The position numbers and the translations under genes are program-made. The notes beneath the pieces were generated by a model. That model was not told the origin of the DNA, made no database searches, and saw only the letters and a program-made list of their open reading frames with translations. 13,400 bases of DNA. It comes from JBJHBY01 sp050485745 (GTDB lineage Bacteria; Pseudomonadota; Gammaproteobacteria; Pseudomonadales; CAMLJR01). Of the stretch, positions 7,059 through 13,400 are shown in pieces; the first letter of the stretch is position 1, and the number at the start of each line of letters is the position of its first letter. The DNA is taken from positions 1 to 13,400 of the forward strand of contig JBJHBY010000082.1 in the NCBI GenBank assembly GCA_050485745.1, read 5' to 3'.

Positions 7059-7064
7059 ATTATA
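7059..7064 (-). promoter_or_regulatory. Predicted -10 box of the hisBHA promoter
   Basis: The complement of 7059-7064 is a perfect TATAAT in the 102-bp divergent spacer between hisB and the PanZ-like gene. The -35 is weak: CTGAAT at a spacing of 18 is the best I find. A start near 7052 would give a leader of about 50 bases. On the plus strand the overlapping TATTAT (7058-7063) could serve the divergent gene, so the two promoters may share this element. Confidence 0.55.
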
Positions 7065-7105
7065 GGCCGCGCCAGCAGTAAATTCAGCAGTTTGCGATTG
7101 CCAGC

Positions 7106-7513
7106 ATGCCTGTGATCCTCGAAGCCATCAACGCCGCGGATGCCGCCGACCAGGCGGACCTGCGCCTGATTCTGGCGGATACCCCGGACGGAGACGCTCT
7201 GTTGCGGCAGTGGCAGGCGAGTGGTCTGCACCTCTGGGGCGGGCGCTTCAACGGGCGCTTGCTGGCCCTGGCCTGTTGCCGCGAGGTGGAGGATACCTGG
7301 TGGTTGCAGCATCTGCAGGTGCGTGAACTCACCCGCCGACGCGGCGTGGCCACGCAGTTGCTGACCCTGCTGCAATGCGAGGCGGCGGCGCGGGGCCGCA
7401 TGTTGTGCGTGCCCGCGGATACCCGCAGTGATGATCTTGAGAGTCTGTGGCGTCCCCTGGGTTTCGAGCGCGTTGACGACACCGTGCCCTGCTGGCGGAT
7501 GTCGACGACATGA
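7106..7513 (+). CDS. panZ: PanZ-like acetyl-CoA sensor (GNAT fold)
   Basis: This 135-residue GNAT-fold protein resembles E. coli PanZ (PanM). PanZ binds acetyl-CoA and the PanD zymogen, promoting PanD self-cleavage and tuning beta-alanine, pantothenate and CoA synthesis. Shared blocks are GGRFNGRLLALA (E. coli AARFNERLLAAV) and LQVRELTRRRGVATQLL at about 70-86 (E. coli LRVREVTRRRGVGQYLL). The arginine-rich loop is the acetyl-CoA pyrophosphate-binding site of GNAT proteins. C-terminal LWRPLGFERV matches the family's ALGF segment. No clear ribosome site precedes the ATG. Its stop overlaps the mutY start (ATGA), so it is co-transcribed with mutY. No panD is in view, so the regulatory role is inferred from similarity; a plain acetyltransferase remains possible. 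Confidence 0.72.
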   Translation: MPVILEAINAADAADQADLRLILADTPDGDALLRQWQASGLHLWGGRFNGRLLALACCREVEDTWWLQHLQVRELTRRRGVATQLLTLLQCEAAARGRMLCVPADTRSDDLESLWRPLGFERVDDTVPCWRMSTT

Positions 7514-8613
7514 GCGATGTGCGGCGTGGTCACCGCGTGGACATCGATATCGCAACGCCCCTGCTGGGCTGGTTCGAGCAGTTCGGCCGCCGTCAGCTGC
7601 CCTGGCAACAACAGCGCACGGCCTATCGCGTCTGGGTTTCCGAGATCATGCTGCAGCAGACCCAGGTCAGCACGGTGATCCCCTATTACCAGCGCTTCAT
7701 CCAGCGCTTTCCCGATGTGCAGGCGCTTGCCGGGGCCGCGCAGGATGAAGTGCTGCACTACTGGACTGGCCTGGGTTACTACAGCCGTGCCCGCAATCTG
7801 CACCGTTGTGCACAGTGGGTCTGTGAGCACCACGGTGGTGAATTCCCCGCCGATGTCGAGGCCTTGAGTGCGCTGCCGGGCATCGGCCGTTCCACCGCAG
7901 GGGCCATTCACAGCCTGGCCCAGGGTGGGCGGGCCCCGATTCTGGATGGCAACGTCAAGCGCGTGCTGGCGCGGTTGCACGCCATTGATGGCTGGCCCGG
8001 TGCCAGCGCGGTGCAGAAGCAGCTCTGGGCCCACGCTGAGGCGCATACCCCGGACAGGCGTGTGGCGGACTACACGCAGGCGATCATGGACCTCGGCGCC
8101 ACCCTGTGCACCCCGCGTCGGCCGGACTGCCCCGCCTGTCCCCTGGCTGCTCACTGCGCCGCCCGTGCCACGGGAGACCCGCAGCGCTACCCCGGGCGCA
8201 AGCCGCGGCGCGAGATGCCGGTACGCCGCAGCCACATGCTGCTGATCGAGGATGCCGCTGGTGCGGTTCTGCTGCAGCGCCGTGATGGTCCGGGCGTCTG
8301 GCGCGGCCTCTGGGTCTTCCCCGAGGCGGAGCCCGATCAGGCAGCGGTGGATTGGTGCGTCCTGGCGCTGGGCCAGGCGCCGGGCCAGATTCGGTCCGCC
8401 TGGGCGGTGTTCCGGCATACCTTCAGCCACTACCACCTGGACATCGAGGTGACGCGCCTGCGGCTGCCGGGCTCGCCCCGGGCGGTGGCGGACGGGGACG
8501 GCATGCTCTGGTACGATCCCACAGAACCCGCCAGCGTCGGGCTGGCCGCCCCGGTGGGCAAGTTGCTGGCCGCCCTCGCCGGGGAACGATCACTGATTCA
8601 GGAGATGACATGA
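7510..8613 (+). CDS. mutY: Adenine DNA glycosylase MutY
   Basis: MutY removes adenine mispaired with 8-oxoguanine, preventing G:C to T:A mutations. The 367-residue protein has the catalytic E45 in VSEIMLQQTQV, the helix-hairpin-helix LPGIGRSTAGAI (122-133) and D146 in ILDGNVKR. The 4Fe-4S cluster cysteines are C200, C207, C210 and C216 with the usual 6-2-5 spacing. The C-terminal NUDIX-like domain that reads 8-oxoguanine begins around HMLLIEDAAGAVLLQRR, and FRHTFSHYHL is its typical motif. The start at 7510 overlaps the preceding stop by four bases; an internal GTG at 7537 would give a length closer to E. coli at the N-terminus (E37 there). Its stop overlaps yggX by four bases, the conserved mutY-yggX pairing. 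Confidence 0.97.
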   Translation: MSDVRRGHRVDIDIATPLLGWFEQFGRRQLPWQQQRTAYRVWVSEIMLQQTQVSTVIPYYQRFIQRFPDVQALAGAAQDEVLHYWTGLGYYSRARNLHRCAQWVCEHHGGEFPADVEALSALPGIGRSTAGAIHSLAQGGRAPILDGNVKRVLARLHAIDGWPGASAVQKQLWAHAEAHTPDRRVADYTQAIMDLGATLCTPRRPDCPACPLAAHCAARATGDPQRYPGRKPRREMPVRRSHMLLIEDAAGAVLLQRRDGPGVWRGLWVFPEAEPDQAAVDWCVLALGQAPGQIRSAWAVFRHTFSHYHLDIEVTRLRLPGSPRAVADGDGMLWYDPTEPASVGLAAPVGKLLAALAGERSLIQEMT

Positions 8614-8885
8614 GCCGCACGGTCCACTGCCGCAAATACGGGCGCGAAATGGACGGTCTCGACGCGCCGCCCTTCCCCGGCCCGAAGGGGCAGCAGATTT
8701 TTGAGAGCGTCTCCCGCCAGGCCTGGCAGGAGTGGCAGGCGCAACAGACCATGCTGATCAACGAGCGCCGCCTTAAGATGACCGACCCGGAGGCCCGGCG
8801 CTTCCTGCAGGCGGAGATGGACAAGTTCCTCAGTGGCGAGGAGCATGCCCGCGCCGAGGGCTACGTGCCGCCGTCCGGCGGCTGA
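8610..8885 (+). CDS. yggX: Probable Fe(II)-trafficking protein YggX
   Basis: YggX is a small cytoplasmic protein linked to iron handling and protection of Fe-S clusters from oxidation. The 91-residue product has MSRTVHC at the start with the conserved C7, then QAWQEWQAQQTMLINERRLKM (core block at about 38-57), RRFLQAEMDKFL, and a C-terminal EGYVPP, matching E. coli SRTIFC, WAQWQHKQTMLINEKKLNM and EGYTPE. The ATG at 8610 overlaps the mutY stop (ATGA), and GGAG at 8601-8604 is a good ribosome site. The coupling to mutY, an Fe-S enzyme acting on oxidative damage, is conserved in many gammaproteobacteria. Confidence 0.95.
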   Translation: MSRTVHCRKYGREMDGLDAPPFPGPKGQQIFESVSRQAWQEWQAQQTMLINERRLKMTDPEARRFLQAEMDKFLSGEEHARAEGYVPPSGG

Positions 8886-8909
8886 TCAGGGAGTGCGCCT
8901 TGCGCCCTC

Positions 8910-8938
8910 TTGACTCCCCGTCGGGTAGAAGCTTTAAT
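8910..8938 (+). promoter_or_regulatory. Predicted tRNA-Phe promoter
   Basis: TTGACT (8910-8915) and TTTAAT (8933-8938) are separated by exactly 17 bases and match the sigma70 consensus at 5/6 and about 4/6. The expected start near 8945 is followed by GC-rich sequence (GCGCC at about 8941-8945), as in discriminators of growth-rate or ppGpp-controlled stable RNA promoters. The tRNA begins about 20 bases later. Confidence 0.65.
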
Positions 8939-8961
8939 ACGCGCCTTCTGCGCCCAAGCAG

Positions 8962-9041
<80 letters not shown>

Positions 9042-9206
9042 CCTTTTTCTCCGCGGATACCCGCCTCTTCAAGGTCCCTTGCCTGATCAGTACGCAGCAT
9101 TCGCAGCGTGAAGGCCCTTGCATTCATTCTTGTCGCGCGTAAGGTAGGGCTCAGAGATGACCCGACTGCGACGCAACACCCGGTCGCGATCTGACAAGGA
9201 GGGCGC
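9042..9206. other. Spacer between tRNA-Phe and the BCCT gene
   Basis: These 165 bases show no convincing gene on either strand. A TTGCAT at 9118-9123 with TAAGGT 16 bases later is a weak promoter candidate for the BCCT gene. AAGGAGGG at 9196-9203 is a strong Shine-Dalgarno site, four to five bases before the ATG at 9207. Confidence 0.4.
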
Positions 9207-11318
9207 ATGTCCCGGGAAGCGCGCGGACCCGGCTCCACCATTCTGTTACCGGTATTCCTGCCTGCAGTGGCAGTGATCGTGCTGCTGGTGATCGGCACCA
9301 TCAGCAACCCCCAACTCGCCGGCGAGGCCTTTGCCGCGGCCCTGGCCTACATCACCCAGACCTTCGGCTGGTTCTACATGCTGTCGGTCGCGTTTTTTCT
9401 GGTCTTCATCGTCAGCGTCGCCATCGCCCGCTGGGGGCATATCAAGCTGGGGCCGGATCACGCCAGCCCCCAGTACAGCTTTCCCGCCTGGTTCGCCATG
9501 CTGTTTTCCGCGGGCTATGGCATCGCGCTGCTGTTTTTCGGTGTGGCGGAACCCGTGCTGCATTACGCCAGCCCCCCGGAGGGCGCGGGGCATACTGTGG
9601 ACTCTGCGAAACAGGCGATGCAGATTGCCTTTTTCCACTGGGGGTTTCATATCTGGGCCATCTACGGGCTGACAGGCCTGGTGCTGGCCTACTTCGCTTT
9701 TCGTCACGGCCTGCCGCTGTCGATTCGCTCCGCACTCTACCCCCTGATCGGTGACCGCATCTATGGGCCAATCGGGCATGCGGTGGATGTGTTCGCCATT
9801 CTCGGCACGATGTTCGGTATCGCCACCACCCTGGGGCTCTCGGTCACCCAGATCAACGCGGGCATCAACTATCTCTGGCCTGGCATTCCGGTCAGCACGA
9901 CGGTACAGATCATCGCCATTGCGGCCATAACCCTGCTGGCCATCCTTTCGGTGGTGGCCGGGCTGGACAAGGGGGTGAAGCGCCTTTCGATCCTCAATAT
10001 GATGCTGGCGCTGACCTTGATGGTGTTCGTGTTTTCCTTCGGCCCGTCCATCCATATTCTCGAGAGCTTTCTGCAGAATACCGGCAGCTACCTCAACCAT
10101 ATCGTGGAGCGCACCTTCAACCTGCAGGCCTATTCGCGCAGCGACTGGATCGGCAACTGGACCCTGTTCATCTTTGGCTGGACCATCGCCTGGGCGCCCT
10201 TTGTTGGCCTGTTCATTGCCAAGATCAGCCGCGGGCGCACCATCCGGCAGTTTGTTCTGGGGGTGATGATGGTGCCCTCGGTGTTTACCTTCCTGTGGTT
10301 TTCCATTTTCGGTGACACCGCCCTGCACCTGATCATGAACGAAGGCTACGGTGCCCTGATCGGCTACGTGCAGGAAGACCACGCCATCGCGCTGTTCAAG
10401 CTCTACGAAGTGTTGCCGCTGACCTCGATCCTGTCCTTCGTCACGGTGGTGTTGATTATCACTTTCTTTGTGACCTCCTCGGATTCGGGTTCACTGGTGA
10501 TCGATTCCCTCGCCTCCGGCGGGGCGACATGGACACCCGCCTGGCAGCGCGTGTTCTGGGCCTGTTCCGAGGGCGTGGTGGCATCCGTGCTGTTGCTGGC
10601 CGGGGGTCTGAGTGCGCTGCAGACCATGACCATTGCCAGTGCGCTGCCGTTCTCCATCATCATGATCGTCGCGGCCATCGGTATGTGGCGTGCACTGGTC
10701 ATCGAGGGGCACAACCAGCGCAGTCTGAAAGTGGAGGTTCAGGCCAGCCGCTTCAGCGGCAAGAGTGGCCCCGGGGTGTGGCGCCAGCGCCTGGCGGGGC
10801 TGGTGGACTTTCCCGAGCGTGAACAGGTGGTCGAGTTCATGGCCACGACGGTGTACAAGGCCATGCAGCGGGTGAAGCGTGAGTTGCAGAAGCGGGACTG
10901 GCAGGCAGAGGTGGTCTTCGATGAAGGTGCGACACGGATCTATCTGGAGGTGCTCCGTGAGCAGCAGGTCGACTTCCTGTATGAAATTCGCGTGGTGGAG
11001 CACGCATTGCCCGAGTATGCTTTTCCGGAAATGAGCCGGAATCAGGACGCTGAGCGCGTCTACTATCGCGCGGAAGTCTTCCTGCGTCGCGGTGGCCAGT
11101 CCTATGACATCTATGGTTTCGAGCAGCCGGACATCATTGCCGACATCCTCGACCAGTTCGAAAAGTACCTGCACTTCCTGCATATCTCTCCGGGAAATCT
11201 GCCCTGGAACATGGCCGAGCACGATGAGATGCTCAATGCTGTAGACGATGTGGACGACGGAAAAAGTATCGATACAGAAAACGACAATAACAACGAAAAA
11301 GGCGACACAAGGGCCTGA
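9207..11318 (+). CDS. BCCT family transporter, BetT-like, with long cytoplasmic C-terminal domain
   Basis: BCCT carriers move choline, glycine betaine, carnitine or similar compounds across the inner membrane, driven by H+ or Na+. The 703-residue protein has about 12 hydrophobic segments up to residue 500. Family motifs are FSAGYGIALLFFGVAEP (100-116), FGIATTLGLSVTQINAGI, the signature WTIAWAPFVGLFIAKISRGR from 325, and FVTSSDSGSLVIDSLASGG from 421. From about 500 to 703 a soluble domain follows, as in E. coli BetT (677 residues), where the C-terminal region sets osmotic response. This BetT-like architecture favours choline or betaine uptake, but substrate cannot be fixed by eye. The last 25 residues are acidic and Asn-rich (DTENDNNNEKGD), with locally AT-rich codons. 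The strong AAGGAGG site fixes the start. It is followed 33 bp later by the porin gene. Confidence 0.93.
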   Translation: MSREARGPGSTILLPVFLPAVAVIVLLVIGTISNPQLAGEAFAAALAYITQTFGWFYMLSVAFFLVFIVSVAIARWGHIKLGPDHASPQYSFPAWFAMLFSAGYGIALLFFGVAEPVLHYASPPEGAGHTVDSAKQAMQIAFFHWGFHIWAIYGLTGLVLAYFAFRHGLPLSIRSALYPLIGDRIYGPIGHAVDVFAILGTMFGIATTLGLSVTQINAGINYLWPGIPVSTTVQIIAIAAITLLAILSVVAGLDKGVKRLSILNMMLALTLMVFVFSFGPSIHILESFLQNTGSYLNHIVERTFNLQAYSRSDWIGNWTLFIFGWTIAWAPFVGLFIAKISRGRTIRQFVLGVMMVPSVFTFLWFSIFGDTALHLIMNEGYGALIGYVQEDHAIALFKLYEVLPLTSILSFVTVVLIITFFVTSSDSGSLVIDSLASGGATWTPAWQRVFWACSEGVVASVLLLAGGLSALQTMTIASALPFSIIMIVAAIGMWRALVIEGHNQRSLKVEVQASRFSGKSGPGVWRQRLAGLVDFPEREQVVEFMATTVYKAMQRVKRELQKRDWQAEVVFDEGATRIYLEVLREQQVDFLYEIRVVEHALPEYAFPEMSRNQDAERVYYRAEVFLRRGGQSYDIYGFEQPDIIADILDQFEKYLHFLHISPGNLPWNMAEHDEMLNAVDDVDDGKSIDTENDNNNEKGDTRA

Positions 11319-11351
11319 TCTCCAGGGCCTGCCAGGTAGAGGGTTCTGCAA

Positions 11352-12713
11352 ATGCCCGAACATCCTGCGACGACCTCTTCAGATCGCTTGCGTCCGGGGC
11401 GCGTGCTCCGGGCGGCAGGTGTATCCATGCTGGCGAGCCTGTTGTCTATTGCGCCGGCTGCCGCAAACCAAACTGCAGAGATCGAGCAACTGCGCCGGGA
11501 AGTCGAAGCACTGCTGTTGCGCATCCAGCGCCTGGAAGACGAGAGTCGATCCGGGGTTGCTGCAGCTGCGCGACCCGGGGCAGACGTTGGTGAAACCGCC
11601 GAGCCCACGCTTGAGGGGCCCGCTGTGGCTGGATCGGAGCGCGTTGCCCGGGTTGACAGCGATGATCGGACAGAACCCGCCATACGGATCGGTGGTGCGT
11701 TGCGCTTCAATTATTTCCACCGGGATTTCTCCGATGCCTCCAAATCGAAATATGGGGAAAGCGGCTTTGATCTTTTCAGGCTGAATATCGACGGGCAGAT
11801 CGACAACTTTCTCATCTCCGCCGAGTACCGGCATTATTCCTATATGCAGACCATCCGTTACGGCTGGATCGGTTATGAGTTTGGCGATGGTAGTCAGCTC
11901 CAGTTTGGTATTCATCAGGTTCCCTTTGGCCTGTTGCCCTTCGCTGCGCACAATGCCTGGTTCGGTGTGCCCTATTATGTGGGTCTGGCGGATGACTACG
12001 ATTTTGGCGTGCGCTACGAGCGTCGCGATGGACCCTGGAGCACGCACCTCGCGTTCTACAAAAATGAGGAATTGAACGACGCAACGGACCTGGATCGCTA
12101 CTCCTTCGACCTGGTGCAAAGCGGCGACCAGCAGAACGAGGAGCTGAACCAGTTCAATGCCCGGGTTGCCTATACCTTTGGGCTGGATACAGGTTGTGAG
12201 ACCGAGCTGGGTGTGTCCGGGCAGATCGCCGAGATCTACAATGCGCAAACAGATCGCAAGGGTGACCACTGGGCGGCCGCCGTACACCTGGATCGTCGCT
12301 GCGGTCGCTGGAATCTGCAACTGCAGGCCGCCGGCTACGAATACAGGGTCAAGAACCCGCCGGGCGTTGATCGCCGCACGGTTCAGGTCGGTGCATTTTC
12401 CACTTTCTACGGGATCGACAGTCGCGCACAGATTGCCGTCGCCAACATCGCCTACAACTTCGATACTCCCTGGGAACCCATCGACCAGCTGATCTGCTAC
12501 AACGATTACTCGCGTCTTTTCAAGAGCCTGGATGGCGCGGCCGACTCACAGATCAACACCACTGGCTGCGCCGTTGGCGTGGGGCCGATCTTCATCTACC
12601 TTGACCATATCCTGGCACGTGACATGGCGTTCTTCGGCAATGGCTCGATGGCGAGAGGAGGGGAGCGGCGCTGGCGCAGCCGCTTCAACGTCAACGTCGG
12701 ATTCTACTGGTGA
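11352..12713 (+). CDS. Outer-membrane porin with N-terminal coiled coil (OprO/OprP-like)
   Basis: This 453-residue protein looks like a secreted outer-membrane beta-barrel. A signal peptide with a long N-region and hydrophobic core (about 17-38) ends in APAAA before Asn39. It is followed by a short coiled coil, IEQLRREVEALLLRIQRLE (44-62), and then a low-complexity linker to about residue 105. The barrel begins at IRIGGALRFNYF and shows alternating strands (LFRLNIDGQIDNFLISAEY, GWIGYEFGDGSQLQFGIHQ). The chain ends FNVNVGFYW, an aromatic C-terminus of the kind recognised by the BAM machinery. The coiled-coil-plus-barrel order is known in phosphate-selective-type porins, but I assign no substrate. 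An AGAGGG site precedes the ATG. It sits 33 bp after the BCCT gene and 4 bp before the binding-protein gene, so the three are probably co-transcribed. Confidence 0.78.
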   Translation: MPEHPATTSSDRLRPGRVLRAAGVSMLASLLSIAPAAANQTAEIEQLRREVEALLLRIQRLEDESRSGVAAAARPGADVGETAEPTLEGPAVAGSERVARVDSDDRTEPAIRIGGALRFNYFHRDFSDASKSKYGESGFDLFRLNIDGQIDNFLISAEYRHYSYMQTIRYGWIGYEFGDGSQLQFGIHQVPFGLLPFAAHNAWFGVPYYVGLADDYDFGVRYERRDGPWSTHLAFYKNEELNDATDLDRYSFDLVQSGDQQNEELNQFNARVAYTFGLDTGCETELGVSGQIAEIYNAQTDRKGDHWAAAVHLDRRCGRWNLQLQAAGYEYRVKNPPGVDRRTVQVGAFSTFYGIDSRAQIAVANIAYNFDTPWEPIDQLICYNDYSRLFKSLDGAADSQINTTGCAVGVGPIFIYLDHILARDMAFFGNGSMARGGERRWRSRFNVNVGFYW

Positions 12714-12717
12714 TGAC

Positions 12718-13296
12718 ATGAGGAAATACTGGCACGGAAACGTCACATGGTGCCTGGTCTGTGTCATGGCGCTGTTGGCGCAGGGCGTTGCCGCCAGGGA
12801 GGAGCTCAATGTGGTGTCCTGGGATGGCGCCTATGTGAGAAGCCAGATTCTCGGCTTCATCCGCGACTACGAGCGCGAGACCGGTGTGCGTGTCAACGTG
12901 CTCCAGTATGCCGGGGGCATCGACGAAATTCGCCGACAGGTGCGTGCGTGGAACGTCAGCTGGGATGTGGTCGATCTGGAATTGTTCGATGCGATACGCG
13001 CCTGTGACGAGGGCCTGCTGGAAGAAGTTGATCCTGCCATGCTGCCGCCCGGCGACGACGGTACGCCGGCGAGTGATGATTTCATCAGCGACAGCCTCAC
13101 TCGCTGCGGTATCGGCAATGTAATTGGCTCGACCGTAATCAGCTACGATGCCTCGCGTCTGTCGCGTCCACCACAGCGACTGGAGGATTTTTTCGATCTT
13201 GCCCGCTTCCCCGGGCGCAGGGGGCTGCGTTATTCACCCCAGGGTAATCTGGAAGGGGCACTGGTGGCCGACGGTGTACCCGGAAAGGAAGTCTAA
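12718..13296 (+). pseudogene. Periplasmic polyamine-type ABC substrate-binding protein, interrupted by an in-frame stop
   Basis: The product resembles PotD/PotF-type periplasmic binding proteins that deliver spermidine, putrescine or related amines to an ABC importer. A signal peptide (hydrophobic at about 9-26, QGVAA before Arg27) leads into LNVVSWDGAYVRSQ, then WDVVDLELFDAIRACDEGLL, CGIGNVIGSTVISYD, LEDFFDLARFPGRRGLR and NLEGALVADGVPGKEV. In this family the last block continues Tyr-x-VL-x-T-x-x-G-x-DRAF. Here the Tyr codon is TAA (13294-13296), after which the frame reads EVLSTEAGLDR before similarity is lost. The visible product is 192 residues against roughly 340-370 for the family, lacking most of lobe 2. 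The start at 12718 is 4 bp after the porin stop, with no clear ribosome site. Non-function is inferred; a sequencing error is the main alternative. Confidence 0.75.
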
Positions 13297-13332
13297 GAGG
13301 TGCTCTCCACCGAGGCCGGCCTGGACCGCGAT
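13297..13332 (+). pseudogene. Remnant of the binding-protein gene downstream of the stop
   Basis: In the same frame as the interrupted binding protein these bases read EVLSTEAGLDRD, matching the continuation expected in PotD/PotF-like proteins after the lost tyrosine. Beyond about 13332 the expected AFxKLD block is absent in all three plus frames. The match is short but position-exact, so I treat it as part of the same broken gene. Confidence 0.5.
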
Positions 13333-13400
13333 CTGCCGCAACCGGCCCTCGAGATCCGTGAACCGGAAGCAGACCGCGCGCACCTCGCCGGCCTGGATGG
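13330..13400 (-). pseudogene. Possible 3'-truncated glutamine synthetase-like fragment at the right edge
   Basis: Read on the minus strand from 13398, the sequence gives QAGEVRAVCFRFTDLEGR followed by LRQIAV. This resembles the N-terminal beta-grasp strand of glutamine synthetase family proteins, whose hallmark is a hydrophobic stretch, then FTD-x-x-G-x-x-R and a hydrophobic strand. Gamma-glutamyl-polyamine synthetases of this family often neighbour polyamine-binding proteins. The similarity stops near 13325, where the plus-strand binding-protein remnant ends, so the gene would be cut here with its start beyond the window. Only about 24 residues support this, so it is tentative. Confidence 0.35.

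Noticed and set aside
7084..8436. A 450-residue minus-strand open frame across the PanZ-like gene and mutY
   Set aside because: It is antisense to two well-supported genes, and the composition (Arg, Pro, Gly) is typical of a shadow frame.
9246..10382. A 378-residue minus-strand open frame under the BCCT gene
   Set aside because: It is His-, Gln- and Asp-rich, with no domain pattern, and lies wholly antisense to a strong membrane-protein gene. It is a shadow frame of GC-rich coding DNA.

Overview
This is a compact, GC-rich stretch (above 60% G+C by eye) of a gammaproteobacterial chromosome. The proteobacterial-type gshA, acpH (ACP phosphodiesterase), hisF/hisA/hisH/hisB, a PanZ-like protein, mutY-yggX and a CCA-encoding tRNA-Phe all fit that class. 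The gene families and the large BCCT osmolyte transporter suggest a free-living, possibly salt-tolerant organism of the Chromatiales/Ectothiorhodospiraceae type. That placement is inference, not a sequence match.

Layout. (1) 1-2150, plus: the end of gshA (cut by the left edge) overlapped by acpH. (2) 2151-2292: a repeat-rich spacer with a perfect 13-bp hairpin and three copies of GGGTTAATA, followed by hisF (plus). (3) 3079-5014: a small DUF6316-type gene (minus) and a FAD-dependent oxidoreductase (plus), diverging from a 223-bp spacer that holds a promoter and a palindrome. (4) 4994-7003, minus: hisA, hisH and hisB in one transcription unit (hisB-hisH-hisA) with a perfect TATAAT upstream of hisB. 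(5) 7106-8885, plus: PanZ-like protein, mutY and yggX, chained by 4-bp ATGA overlaps. (6) tRNA-Phe(GAA) with a well-spaced sigma70-type promoter. (7) 9207 to the right edge, plus: a BetT-like BCCT transporter, an outer-membrane porin and a periplasmic polyamine-type substrate-binding protein, closely spaced like an operon.

How the genes work together. HisB, HisH, HisA and HisF perform consecutive histidine-pathway steps, and HisH-HisF form one enzyme, but here hisF is inverted and separated from hisBHA by two unrelated genes. The porin, BCCT carrier and binding protein look like an uptake set for small cationic or zwitterionic nitrogen compounds such as choline, betaine or polyamines.

The most unusual point is the right edge. 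The binding-protein gene is stopped by TAA exactly where the family has a tyrosine codon. About 36 bases later its similarity gives out, and the opposite strand then reads like the N-terminal strand of a glutamine synthetase. This suggests a decayed rearrangement junction, or an assembly or sequencing error. Otherwise the window is mostly housekeeping, and I see no clear new defence or mobile system.
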